Source: Fibrobacter sp. (lineage in GTDB: Bacteria > Fibrobacterota > Fibrobacteria > Fibrobacterales > Fibrobacteraceae). Taken from it: a stretch of DNA of 64,000 nucleotides. How positions within the stretch are numbered: position 1 is the first letter of the stretch; each line of letters begins with the position of its first letter. The stretch spans positions 1 to 64,000 of the forward strand of contig JAAYJH010000113.1 of assembly GCA_012523035.1 (NCBI GenBank), written 5' to 3'. Of this stretch, positions 16,881 to 26,390 are shown in pieces. Below the pieces are notes generated by a model. It ran no database searches, was not told the origin of the DNA, and saw only the letters and a list, made by a program, of their open reading frames with translations. A program made the translations under genes and the position numbers.

Positions 16881-18953
16881 TTAGCGAGGCCCCGCCTCCA
16901 TTTGAATTCGTCTAGCCAAACTCGATTTTGCCTTATCCAAAATATACTTGTAACTAGGCTTAGAGATTGCATCTTCAAAAACACCATCACTCCAAAGCAG
17001 CCAATCCCCTAAACTAAACACCTTTGCATTTTCTTTTTTGATTGTATTTTCTACATTGAAAATATTTCCTTCTAAATAGCATGTAGCTAAGTTTAGACAC
17101 TGCAACGCATAATCCTCTGTACTCACAAAAAAGTTATTGTAATAATGAGCAGGATTTCCATGATTTAGAATTGCAGAAGACTCTAAGTCCACAAAATAAT
17201 TGTGATGAGCGGTAAAAAACTCCATAGTATCGTGATAAATTTCTGGATTCAGCCCAAGCAAAATAGCATGACCACTATTTTGAAATCTAGACCAAGAAAC
17301 CGTCACCGAGTCCGACTTTCGCTTCACATCCATAAGCACTAGAGGATAATCTTCGAACAAGCAATGATCCACCCACACATTTTTACTTTGATTGTGAATC
17401 GAAAGAGCCCGTCTAGAAGTGGAATCTTTCTCTGTAATGGCTGGCGAAGTAAAGTGTAGATTTTCAAAAATCAAATGCGATGCAGAGTCCGCCAAAATAC
17501 CCATCCCAGCAATTTTAACTTGGCGGCCTCTACCATCTATGGTTTTAAAAGACTTGATTCGAAGCGGGGCACTCAATCTATAAAGCCCATCCTTTTCAAA
17601 CTGTATCCAAACGGGCTCTTCTTTCATAGCACATTCCCTTAAAGAGCCTGGTGCTACTGTATAAGACTCATCTTCATTTTGCAAAATATCCTCTTCGGTT
17701 TTCACAATACAAATAGAGCCCCCCGCCCCTCCTTGAGTCTGGAGTCCATACCCTTCTACTTCTTTTAATAAAACATCATGTTTGGACCAATCTTCTCCGG
17801 GAAACTCCGATTTTTTTGACTCCAGAAGATTCATTTGGAGCTTTTCCAAATCTTTTGCAGCCAAAGGAGCCATAGAAATATCATCTAAAAACACATTTTT
17901 AGAAGTCGTACTAAAATAAATTCGATTCAAAGTTAAATTCTTGTTTTTTGCTTTTCCTAACCCTTTCATTTCGGCTATAGCTATCGCATAAGAAGTCCAA
18001 TTCTTTTGTAAAATCACAGTATCTACCAAAGCGTTTTCCAAATCACCATATTCTCCATAGGCAAGCCCCACTACCATAGAACCACTACCTTTAGCAGTAA
18101 AATAAAGAGTATCCACAGACTCTAAAATATAAGTAGAGTCTATAGAGCCAAAATAAAAGCCAAAATAATCTTTAAGGTGCACACAAGATCCAGCAACACA
18201 ATCCTTCCCTCCGACAAAAGGCTGCATAGAAGTGGGAGTCCAAAGTGGTGTCAAGTTTTCTCTTTTGTAATCCAAACTAAACCAATAAGCATCTCCCAAA
18301 TACGCTGCCGTTTTAGCATAACCTAAAAAACCTTCGAAATCTTCTAAAATAAAAGCTTTAGTCACCTCAAATTCTATTTCTAAATTCTCCACTCCAGTTT
18401 CCACATTTAAACTTAAACTTCCTTTATTGGACTGACTCTCTATCCAAAGATTAAAGATTCCTTCTGGCAAAGAATCTATAGTAAAATACCCAGAACTATC
18501 GGGAACCACAAATCGTTCTAAACCTGCAATCCTTATCACAGAAGGGCCTTCTCCCTTAGCTATTTGACCTTCTATAGAAGACAAATTAAATAAACTCAAA
18601 GAGTCCAAAAACTTCTTTTCTTTTTCTTTGATTTGAATTTCTTCTACTGCCCCCAAAGCAAGCTCTGCACTAGCATAACGCAATTCTATGGTATAAAAGC
18701 CTGGCTCCACATCCACGAACTCTATTTTGCCATTTTTATCTGTGTTTAGCCATGGTTTTTCATCTTTACCATTAGACATATAGCTAGAACTTAAAAATCG
18801 AACGCGAACGACACTCAAATCCACATCGCTTGGAGCCACCACTCGAAGAGCTATGGTAGACTCTGCCTCTGTACCGCCTGCAACCTTAGAAGAACAGGAC
18901 AACAGCAAAGGGATAAAGAGACTCAAGACAAAGAATGTGTTCATTTTAGACAT
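16881..18953 (-). CDS. lipoprotein with PL1-like pectate lyase fold, active site degenerate
   Basis: A 690-residue lipoprotein (lipobox LLLSC, Cys20). In order: two carboxypeptidase-regulatory-like beta domains (about 30-110 and 125-195), a CBM11/CIA30-like jelly roll beginning ILEDFEGF (about 202-362), and a PL1 right-handed beta-helix (about 405-690) with GSLRECA, TIDGRGRQVKI, NVWVDHCLFEDY and TAHHNYF. The PL1 identity is clear, but the catalytic arginines that follow HHN in active PL1 enzymes (RxPxxR) are replaced by Ser593 and His598, and the HDK lysine and one calcium-site Asp also appear lost. It may therefore bind rather than cleave pectate. The gene overlaps the stop of the TIGR02147 regulator by 8 bases and has GGAG inside that gene, so the two are coupled. 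Last gene of the pectin locus. Confidence 0.78.
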   Translation of the reverse strand: MSKMNTFFVLSLFIPLLLSCSSKVAGGTEAESTIALRVVAPSDVDLSVVRVRFLSSSYMSNGKDEKPWLNTDKNGKIEFVDVEPGFYTIELRYASAELALGAVEEIQIKEKEKKFLDSLSLFNLSSIEGQIAKGEGPSVIRIAGLERFVVPDSSGYFTIDSLPEGIFNLWIESQSNKGSLSLNVETGVENLEIEFEVTKAFILEDFEGFLGYAKTAAYLGDAYWFSLDYKRENLTPLWTPTSMQPFVGGKDCVAGSCVHLKDYFGFYFGSIDSTYILESVDTLYFTAKGSGSMVVGLAYGEYGDLENALVDTVILQKNWTSYAIAIAEMKGLGKAKNKNLTLNRIYFSTTSKNVFLDDISMAPLAAKDLEKLQMNLLESKKSEFPGEDWSKHDVLLKEVEGYGLQTQGGAGGSICIVKTEEDILQNEDESYTVAPGSLRECAMKEEPVWIQFEKDGLYRLSAPLRIKSFKTIDGRGRQVKIAGMGILADSASHLIFENLHFTSPAITEKDSTSRRALSIHNQSKNVWVDHCLFEDYPLVLMDVKRKSDSVTVSWSRFQNSGHAILLGLNPEIYHDTMEFFTAHHNYFVDLESSAILNHGNPAHYYNNFFVSTEDYALQCLNLATCYLEGNIFNVENTIKKENAKVFSLGDWLLWSDGVFEDAISKPSYKYILDKAKSSLARRIQMEAGPR

Positions 18954-19842
18954 TTTTAGTCTCCTTTATTCCAGATTTTGATCTTCTTATTTTCCTTTCT
19001 TTACCCTTTGAATGCCCCTCATTTTCTAATCCTTTACTCATAGGAAAAAGCTGCATCCCGAGTTGATAGATTCGGTCTGTTTGTTTAGAGTTTTGTACTT
19101 TTCTCAAAACTTCTTTTCTAAAATCTCGCATCATTTTCACCACTTCTCCATAGGTTTTTTTATCACAAGAAAAAACCAAAGTGGATAAATTTCGTTCTTG
19201 ATTAGAAAATCGTTCCAGAGCCGTGGTGGCTATTTTCAAGTTTTGTTGTATGTATTGATTCACTTCTGTTTTATGAGAATCAAAGCCACTACTAATGAAG
19301 CCCTGACTTTGTTCAAATCGACCCTTTTTGTTTTTTTGAATCAAAGACAAACGCTCCAAAAGAATGATGGATTTTTTTACCTGCGACACCGTCAATGGAG
19401 GCTCCACCATCGAAGCCATCGCTCTAAAGTCCGCTTGGTTTTCGACCAACACCAAAAGTTCTCGAAGCACCGCATGATACCACTTATCAAAATATTCAAA
19501 TTGGTCTCGAAGCAATGGATGCACTTCAAAATCCTTGGATTCCACCAAGCGTTCCAAATAAAAGCGACTTTCTGAATGTGTTTTAGCCTGATTAAAGTAC
19601 ACCAAATTTTTAAAATACTCTTTCTCAGCAAGATGAATGCAAAATAGATCTGCAAAAGCATCAATTAAACGAGGAGTCAAATCGCGAGACCCTTGCAAAA
19701 TTTTACTAAACATCGAGGCATCCATTTTGATCATAGAAGCTATATAACGATGACTAAAATGCCAATCTTCTGCATGCCTTTGCTGGTATGCATCTCTTAA
19801 AAACTCTCTGTAGTTTAAGTATTTAAAAATTGAAATTGACAT
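18946..19842 (-). CDS. TIGR02147/DUF4423 family putative transcription regulator
   Basis: A 298-residue member of the family described as Fibrobacter paralogous family TIGR02147. The N-terminal ~80 residues (IFKYLNYREFLRDAYQQRH, FSHRYIASMIKMDASMFSKI, LTPRLIDAFADLFCI) look like a Cro/C1-type helix-turn-helix; the rest is the DUF4423 alpha-helical part, ending in the shared IYQLGMQLFPMSK motif. DNA binding is a family-level expectation, not shown here. AAAGGA precedes the ATG. It lies within the pectin operon after the CE12 genes (65-base gap that could hold its own promoter) and overlaps the PL1-like lipoprotein gene. The same arrangement occurs at 59.2-61.6 kb. Confidence 0.85.
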   Translation of the reverse strand: MSISIFKYLNYREFLRDAYQQRHAEDWHFSHRYIASMIKMDASMFSKILQGSRDLTPRLIDAFADLFCIHLAEKEYFKNLVYFNQAKTHSESRFYLERLVESKDFEVHPLLRDQFEYFDKWYHAVLRELLVLVENQADFRAMASMVEPPLTVSQVKKSIILLERLSLIQKNKKGRFEQSQGFISSGFDSHKTEVNQYIQQNLKIATTALERFSNQERNLSTLVFSCDKKTYGEVVKMMRDFRKEVLRKVQNSKQTDRIYQLGMQLFPMSKGLENEGHSKGKERKIRRSKSGIKETKNV

Positions 19843-19907
19843 TTTTCCTTTAAATCCATAATCAAGTTAAAATTATAAAAAATTAAAGTTTATCTTCTTC
19901 AAAACTT

Positions 19908-21653
19908 CTAATCCCTTGCACTTTTGACACGCAATTTTTGTTCCAATAAAACTTGTCCATTTTGAACTCCTTTGATAAAATAAGTACCCGAAGCCAAAAC
20001 ACTCAGCAAACGATCTTCCTCTAAAGAAGAATTCTTTTGTTGAAGAACGCAAACTCCTTGCGCATCAAATACAAAAATAGACATCACTGGATTCATTGGC
20101 GTTTTATTTTTTGAATTTTTAACAACGCTTGTGCTTAGACTAGGCCGTGTCAGTCCAAATACACTAAAGCCTATAGCATCTATATTTGGCCCACCTTGTT
20201 CACTCTCTGACTCCAAAACTAGGGGCATTGTCACAGCATCTATCCACACCCCTTCTACAAAAAGTGTATCCCATGTATCCCAACTCAATGTAGGAGGAAA
20301 CGAAAGTAAATAAGTCCAACCATCAAGAGAAAGTTTCATATTTCTAGCGTCTGGAGTGCCATTGGCATATCGAATCGCAAGCACTGCATTGGTCGAAGCA
20401 TTTTTAGATTCTAACTGATAAAAAGCCTGGCTTCCCCAAAAATTATCTATATTCCAAAAACCGTCACCTGTAAAACCTTCATGGTTCGTATCGGTGCTAC
20501 CAGAACCAGAATCTGGATTTGCCATATCCACCCAAGATAGAATTTCAATTGGATTTTGAACAACACTACTAGAAGAGGTGATACTTTCACTGCTAGAAGA
20601 TGGTGGTGGAGTCGCTTCTACACAAGTAGATCCCCCCTTAAAGATGGCTGTATAAGTGGTCGCTTTGTCAGGAGCTTTTATTCCATAATAAATTTTAGAT
20701 CGAGAAACTTCCTTGCAATTTTCATCGGCCCAGTATTCAAAGTTATCTCCTTCCGCTGCTTTGACTCGTAATGTCAAGGGAGCCCCAGCGGGGAACAAAG
20801 CCGTCTTCGAAAGTATTCCAGAAATATTTTTGTTTGTTTTCACTTCCACTGGATGAAGAGGTTTCAGTGCATTGATCAAAGGCAATAGACTGGACTTTGC
20901 TTCGTTTGACAAGTGAGTGGCCGATGATAGTGAAGCAATCTCTTCAGCAATCCATCTGGAATTGCTCACAGAACCATTTTCTTGAAAATGTGTACCATCA
21001 TTGGAACCTTGCGGCCAATTGGGATAATCTTCTGGTTCATAACTATGATATATAAAAGAACTAATATAAGAGAAACCCCAACTTTTTAAATCTTCATAAG
21101 ATTTGGTGTTTAGATCTAAAAAAGCGACATCTCTTTTTTTGGCGAGATTTTCCATCACTCCACGATAATCAGAGCCTTCTTCTGTAAACACATTACGCAT
21201 CTGATCGTTTTTCCAAGCATTCATCACCATGGGAGAGATTAAGACAGGAATTGCATTCCAACTTTTTGCTGAATCCAAATAGATTTCTAAAAAGTAAGAA
21301 AACGAATCCAACGGCACCTGACGAGCATTGGTGCCAAAATAGCGATCATTGTGGCCGAATTGAATGAACAGATAATCTCCTGCTTTGACTTGAGATTTTA
21401 AAGAATTTAAACGGCCATCTGTGAAAAAAGTTTTAGAGCTCCTCCCGCCAATCGCTACATTGTTAATCTGAGCTCGATCAGAGTGAAAAAAAGAAGCTAT
21501 GACTTGCCCCCATCCTGTCTGTGGATAAACCGATTGATTATAAGTGGAAACTGTCGAATCACCAATCACATGAATCGTAAAAGAAGAAGGATTCGTCTTC
21601 GCTATATTGACCAACACAAATAAAAGAAATAAGCTTGTGAGTATTTTTTTCAT
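19908..21653 (-). CDS. secreted CE12 rhamnogalacturonan acetylesterase with CBM and sorting domain
   Basis: SGNH-fold esterase expected to remove acetyl groups from rhamnogalacturonan I. After a signal peptide (about 1-20) the four blocks are visible: HVIGDSTVS (catalytic Ser), IGGRSSKTF, FGHND, and the Asp-His pair in NDGTHFQ. A beta domain like an InlB-type bacterial repeat follows (about 270-345), then a Ser-rich linker, a CBM6/CBM35-like module (about 368-500; FTGDGFWNIDNF, RYANGTPDARN, GGPNIDAIGF), and a ~70-residue C-terminal domain of type IX secretion sorting style (SIFVFDAQGVCVLQQ ... LASGTYFIKGVQNGQ). Starts 11 bases after the next CE12 gene. Substrate assignment rests on the family and the neighbouring PL11 lyase. 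Confidence 0.86.
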   Translation of the reverse strand: MKKILTSLFLLFVLVNIAKTNPSSFTIHVIGDSTVSTYNQSVYPQTGWGQVIASFFHSDRAQINNVAIGGRSSKTFFTDGRLNSLKSQVKAGDYLFIQFGHNDRYFGTNARQVPLDSFSYFLEIYLDSAKSWNAIPVLISPMVMNAWKNDQMRNVFTEEGSDYRGVMENLAKKRDVAFLDLNTKSYEDLKSWGFSYISSFIYHSYEPEDYPNWPQGSNDGTHFQENGSVSNSRWIAEEIASLSSATHLSNEAKSSLLPLINALKPLHPVEVKTNKNISGILSKTALFPAGAPLTLRVKAAEGDNFEYWADENCKEVSRSKIYYGIKAPDKATTYTAIFKGGSTCVEATPPPSSSSESITSSSSVVQNPIEILSWVDMANPDSGSGSTDTNHEGFTGDGFWNIDNFWGSQAFYQLESKNASTNAVLAIRYANGTPDARNMKLSLDGWTYLLSFPPTLSWDTWDTLFVEGVWIDAVTMPLVLESESEQGGPNIDAIGFSVFGLTRPSLSTSVVKNSKNKTPMNPVMSIFVFDAQGVCVLQQKNSSLEEDRLLSVLASGTYFIKGVQNGQVLLEQKLRVKSARD

Positions 21654-21664
21654 AGCAATACCTT

Positions 21665-23461
21665 TTACTGAACATGGATTAACTTAGATGATACCCGTTT
21701 TGAGTTTTGATAAACCAGCACATAATAAACTCCAGCCGCATGCAGACACTCTTTCACTTGTGTCAATGGGTCAATCCCCATTGTGTTTTCATTTTTTTGA
21801 ACCAAGAGTTTTCCATGCAAATCAAACACAGAGATTTGAATGTGTCCTTTTTGGGAGTTTAAAATTTCTAAACTTTTAATGGGACTAGGCTCTTCGCTTT
21901 GTCGTTTAATGTTTTCCATATTAAATCCAAACATATCAATATTAGGGCCACCTTCATCACTCATAGAAATAAACTCCAAGATGCCTTCTCCACTGATTAA
22001 ATTCAATTCAAACAAAACAGTGTCCCAAGTAGTCCAACTTCCTGTGGGTGGAAAATCGATATAATAATCATGATCCAAATAAATGTTCAAAGGTCTATTG
22101 TTTTGACCACCATTTGCATAAATAATACCCATCGTCGCTTGTCCTGCATTTGGAAAGGACATTTTATAATTTGCAAAAGAAGCTTTTTCATTTTGAAAAT
22201 TCCAAAAGCCTTTTCCGTGAAAACCTGTATTATTGAATTCAGAAAATCCATGGCCTGTATCTGGCATAAAAGCATCAAAAACACTTTTGAACTTAAACTC
22301 CATCATCGAAGAAGAGCTACTTTCTATTACAAGATCTGAACTACTAGAGCTGTGAATATTTTGTTCTAAAGTTTTTGGAGTACCCACAGGAAATTCTGTG
22401 AGAGCACTTCCATCACCTGTATATAAAACTGCAGAACCTCCTTCATAGACAGCCGTATATTGAGTCGAAGAGGACTCCATGACCAGTGTATGAATGTAAG
22501 GAGAAAGTACTGAAACTATACTATTTCCACTGACTTTTTGACCTTGACCATTGTACCAACCCAAAAACTTTTTTCCATTTTTAGGAGTGGTTTTTAAAGT
22601 GACGGTCATTCCTTTTGGGTAATAAGCACTCACCGAAGTGAATGAATCTGCACCCACTGGGCTCACCTTCACGGCGACTTGATACATTGGCACCAAAAAA
22701 TCAGAGAGTTTTTTAACATTTAAATCTTGGTGCACTCGAATTTGTTCCGTGACAATACGGCCCATCGCGTTTGCACCATTTTGTTGTAAATGTTGATTAT
22801 CAGTTTGAACAGAACTGTAATTGGTATATTCTCCTTCATCTAAAAACATATTGATATAGTGATTAGAATAATAGGGTCCAAGAGAAATAAGCAAATTACG
22901 AGAAAGTGTATCTAAATCAATTAAAGGCACCTTCAAAGAATCTGCTACTTGCCGCATAAAAATGGGGTAAGCATGATACGACTCATAAATAGAGTCCAAT
23001 GAAGTGAAACTAGAACGACGAATAGGAGTGAGTAAAATAGGAAAAGCTCCTTTCTCTTGACTTTGCTTGACCATGGCACCGATACTTTTTTTAAAGTTTT
23101 CTTCGCCTGTTCTATAGCCGTTATCATTGGCTCCAAACATGATCATTACATAATCCCCTTTTTGGATCAAACTCGACACAGCCGGATAGGTGACGCCATT
23201 TTTAGTGAAGCCTTGACTCCAATGCCCATCGTAATAAGTTTGAGAAGTCGTCCCTCCACGACCTGCATTATACACATCCACAAAGGCGTTATTAAAAAAG
23301 TAGGCAAAATCTTGCCCCATCCCTTGTTTAGGGTAATAGCCTAAAACCCAATCTTGCATGGTAGAGTCACCACACATATAGATTGTGATTTTAGCCCAAA
23401 TATTAGTGTACAAAACTAAGAATATTAGCACGATAAAACTAAAAAGTTTTATTTTTTTCAT
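21665..23461 (-). CDS. secreted CE12-like esterase with CBM and sorting domain
   Basis: Second CE12/SGNH enzyme of the locus, with the same architecture as its neighbour but diverged. Signal peptide about 1-23; blocks YMCGDSTMQDW, NAGRGGTTSQTY (GRGGT in place of GGRS), MFGANDNG (GAND in place of GHND), and DNQHLQQNG as the Asp-His block. A bacterial-repeat-like beta domain is followed by a Ser-rich linker, the same CBM6/CBM35-like module (about 405-530; FHGKGFWNFQ, YANGGQNNRP, GGPNIDMFGF) and a sorting-type C terminus (IQISVFDLHGKLLVQ ... AAGVYYVLVYQN). It sits 24 bases after the PL11 gene in the same operon. The altered oxyanion blocks suggest a different acetylation site or substrate from the other CE12. 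Confidence 0.83.
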   Translation of the reverse strand: MKKIKLFSFIVLIFLVLYTNIWAKITIYMCGDSTMQDWVLGYYPKQGMGQDFAYFFNNAFVDVYNAGRGGTTSQTYYDGHWSQGFTKNGVTYPAVSSLIQKGDYVMIMFGANDNGYRTGEENFKKSIGAMVKQSQEKGAFPILLTPIRRSSFTSLDSIYESYHAYPIFMRQVADSLKVPLIDLDTLSRNLLISLGPYYSNHYINMFLDEGEYTNYSSVQTDNQHLQQNGANAMGRIVTEQIRVHQDLNVKKLSDFLVPMYQVAVKVSPVGADSFTSVSAYYPKGMTVTLKTTPKNGKKFLGWYNGQGQKVSGNSIVSVLSPYIHTLVMESSSTQYTAVYEGGSAVLYTGDGSALTEFPVGTPKTLEQNIHSSSSSDLVIESSSSSMMEFKFKSVFDAFMPDTGHGFSEFNNTGFHGKGFWNFQNEKASFANYKMSFPNAGQATMGIIYANGGQNNRPLNIYLDHDYYIDFPPTGSWTTWDTVLFELNLISGEGILEFISMSDEGGPNIDMFGFNMENIKRQSEEPSPIKSLEILNSQKGHIQISVFDLHGKLLVQKNENTMGIDPLTQVKECLHAAGVYYVLVYQNSKRVSSKLIHVQ

Positions 23462-23485
23462 ATCGTCGCCATCTCTAAAGACTCA

Positions 23486-26092
23486 TCAGCGAATGACACT
23501 GATTTTGCTACGAGCGATAATTTTTTGATTTAGAGTCACTTGAACCCAATAAATCCCTTGATTCCAAGAATTGGAGTTCAATGGAACAAAAGTTTCTCCA
23601 GCTAAAACATTCCTTGTCAAAGAAGAAACTTTATTGCCTAACATATCATAGACGCAAATTTCAACAAGTCCATCAGAAGATGTTTTAAGGATTCCTGTAT
23701 TAGGCTGATAAGCATTGACGGTGTAGACTTTTTGATTCATAGAAGTGCGATCTTCATACAAAACGATACCCTTTTCACTAAAGCCAAAAACATCGATATT
23801 AGGCCCACCATCACTCATCATAGAGTTAAATTTCAACTCATTTTTAGCTTCCTTTAATGGGATGGTCACAGATACTGTTTCCCATGAAGTCCAACTCCCG
23901 GTCCCTGGAAATGAAATTGTCTTTGCATTTTCACCGTTCACAAGTAAAGTCATATCACGAGAGGCTGTGCCACCATTTGCATAAGTGATGCTAAGCGTGA
24001 CACTCGAGGCTGCCTTTGGAGAATAAATATTCCACACTCCATAACTACTGAGAGAATTGTTGAAATTATAATAACCATCTCCTGTAAAGCCTAAATTAAG
24101 GTCTTCAAAAACACCCTCCCCTTCATCAGGATAGGCTGCATTGACCACAGACAAAATATTAGACGAGTTAGGACTCGAAGAAGAACTGTTTGGCAAAGGA
24201 GTTGAAGATGAACTTGAAGGAGGAGTAGAGCCGGTGTTGGGGTTCACTAAGTAAACATCTGGAGGAGTGATTCCATTTTTAACCGCATCGGGTAAAAAAT
24301 ACCCTAAATGCGGAGGTTGGTTATACGCCACATTTTGCCAAGCAATTGAAACTCGGTAATGAGGGTCGTGCATCAAAGTATAAACCCTGTGAGGCGAAGG
24401 AATGGTCGTTGTAAAAATATTTATCTGGGCGGGGTTGCTGGAGTTCATGTAGATCACTTCTTCTCGCCAGTCTCCAAAAAGATCTGCAGACAAATTTGGA
24501 GTTGATTTGGTTCCATTGATAGCCACCGAGCCATTCATATTAAAAGTGAACAAACGAGAGACTCCATTTCCATTCCATTTGTCTACCTTAGGGCCATTTG
24601 AACTTCCTGTCACATCTAAAAGCTCATCGTACAAATCTCCGTCCCAGTATATTCTAAAGTTGACTGAAGGTTTATTTGTGGAAATCACCTTTCCTTTCAC
24701 ATTGAAAACTTCTGAACCAGAGGCACTCCAAAGTTCAAAACCTCGATGAGTGGAATCGATATCTGCTGCCAAACCACGGCCATTGTCAGTGCCCGTTTCT
24801 TTTCCAAACAAAATTTTCCCATCGGCACCTCGAAGTGTATACCCATAGGCCGAACTTTTACTTTCGTAGACATCCCAAACTTCTAAACCAGGGACATCGG
24901 GGTCTAAATCCGAAACATGCAAGGCATCTCCATGCCCCAAACCTGTCCTATACAAAAGACTACCATCGTGTTTTAATGCAGCAGCTCCATAAACAATATC
25001 GTCATACCCATTTCCATTCAAGTCAGCCACACTCAGCTGATGATTCCCTTCTCCAAACAAACCTTGTCCTGAGCTTTCACTTTTATGAAACCACCTTTCG
25101 CTTAAAGATTTACCATCAAAATCATAAGCCACCAAATAAGCTGCAGTATAATAGCCTCTAGCCATAATCAAGCTCGGTGTTTTGCCATCTAAATACGCAA
25201 TAGCAGCAAGCATTCGCTCGGAACGATTTCCATAATTGTCTCCCCATTGACTGGTGGTGCGAACATTTCTATTAGGCTTGTAATCAATGGTCGTGATTGC
25301 CGCTCCAGTACGCCCATCAAACACAGTTAAAAACTCATTGCCACTCATAATAGTCCCGCTAGAAGTTCGATAATCTGCATTCGCATTTCCAATCACTTTT
25401 CCTGTGCCATCCACAGTAGCATCACTGGTTTTCATCGCAATCTCGGCAAAGCCATCACCGTCTAAATCATAAACCATAAATTGTGTATAATGAGCTCCCG
25501 CTCGAATGTTTCGACCTAAATCAATACACCACAACTTTTTTCCATCGAGTTTATAGGCATCGATATAGACATTCCCTGTATAACCACTGTGAGCATTATC
25601 TTTTGCATTGGAAGGGTCCCATTTTACAACGAGCTCGTACTCTCCATCACCATCTAAATCCCCAACACTCATATCACCAGGAGTATAAGTGCAAGTAGAT
25701 CCATCGGGCATAGTCAATGCCTTTGGCCTGTCTAAATTCAGGACTTTATATTGCTCTGCCCAGACACTCACTTCTTTTGACTTTTCTTTTTCTTCTCCTG
25801 CAATCACAGCACTCACTGTGTACTTAGCAGAAGCATTTCCAGAAGCGTCTGTATAGTTTGTGGGTTCTGTTGCAGAAATCGTTTTTAGCAAAGTATTGTT
25901 TTTATAGACATTAAATTGTGTGTTAGGGGGATCAGAAGCCAAAAGCCTCCAACTTAAAAAAACTCCCCCTGAAACTTTAACCGCCACCAAGCCACGGTCC
26001 AAAAACTCCATTTGACGAGGAGCTGCTACACTCGTAGAAAAAGCTACCAGTAGCAAAAACATTAAAAACGAGTTTAAGAATTGACGACCCAT
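23486..26092 (-). CDS. secreted PL11 rhamnogalacturonan lyase with CBM and sorting domain
   Basis: Beta-propeller lyase of the YesW/YesX family that cleaves the rhamnose-galacturonate backbone of rhamnogalacturonan I. I start it at the ATG at 26092 (MGRQFL): the strong GGAGG lies just inside an upstream in-frame ATG, which therefore cannot be the start. Signal peptide about 1-24, then the PL11 opening MEFLDRGLVAVKVSGGVFLSW and calcium-binding repeats such as DLDGDGEYELVVKWD, DLDGDGFAEIA and DLNGNGYDDIVYG. A Ser/Pro linker leads to the CBM6/CBM35-like module (FTGDGYYNFN, YANGGTASRD, GGPNIDVFGF) and a sorting-type C terminus. First gene of the five-gene pectin operon. Confidence 0.92.
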   Translation of the reverse strand: MGRQFLNSFLMFLLLVAFSTSVAAPRQMEFLDRGLVAVKVSGGVFLSWRLLASDPPNTQFNVYKNNTLLKTISATEPTNYTDASGNASAKYTVSAVIAGEEKEKSKEVSVWAEQYKVLNLDRPKALTMPDGSTCTYTPGDMSVGDLDGDGEYELVVKWDPSNAKDNAHSGYTGNVYIDAYKLDGKKLWCIDLGRNIRAGAHYTQFMVYDLDGDGFAEIAMKTSDATVDGTGKVIGNANADYRTSSGTIMSGNEFLTVFDGRTGAAITTIDYKPNRNVRTTSQWGDNYGNRSERMLAAIAYLDGKTPSLIMARGYYTAAYLVAYDFDGKSLSERWFHKSESSGQGLFGEGNHQLSVADLNGNGYDDIVYGAAALKHDGSLLYRTGLGHGDALHVSDLDPDVPGLEVWDVYESKSSAYGYTLRGADGKILFGKETGTDNGRGLAADIDSTHRGFELWSASGSEVFNVKGKVISTNKPSVNFRIYWDGDLYDELLDVTGSSNGPKVDKWNGNGVSRLFTFNMNGSVAINGTKSTPNLSADLFGDWREEVIYMNSSNPAQINIFTTTIPSPHRVYTLMHDPHYRVSIAWQNVAYNQPPHLGYFLPDAVKNGITPPDVYLVNPNTGSTPPSSSSSTPLPNSSSSSPNSSNILSVVNAAYPDEGEGVFEDLNLGFTGDGYYNFNNSLSSYGVWNIYSPKAASSVTLSITYANGGTASRDMTLLVNGENAKTISFPGTGSWTSWETVSVTIPLKEAKNELKFNSMMSDGGPNIDVFGFSEKGIVLYEDRTSMNQKVYTVNAYQPNTGILKTSSDGLVEICVYDMLGNKVSSLTRNVLAGETFVPLNSNSWNQGIYWVQVTLNQKIIARSKISVIR

Positions 26093-26390
26093 ACCATCCT
26101 CCATAAAAGTTTTTTAAGATTGCCTTCTTTTGACAATCTACTTTAATTTAAACTATTTATAAAAAAAGTCAACAGTTTTTCTCTAAATAACTGATGTTCA
26201 TAGAAAAAGAACTTAAGAATTTACTAAAAAAGTCTACACTTAAGGTTTTTATACCTCCATTAGACTTTAGTCCTAATTCAAAAGGAGACTTTTTCTCCAG
26301 TGCTATGACTTAAGACTGTAAAACTATTTTTACATTTTATCTAAGTTGAATATTCTAAGTTTAAGACATCCACAAAAGGGTCACACTAAA

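Noticed and set aside
19198-19575. 125-codon plus-strand frame
   Set aside because: Lies fully antisense to the TIGR02147 gene, with low-complexity composition and no ribosome site.
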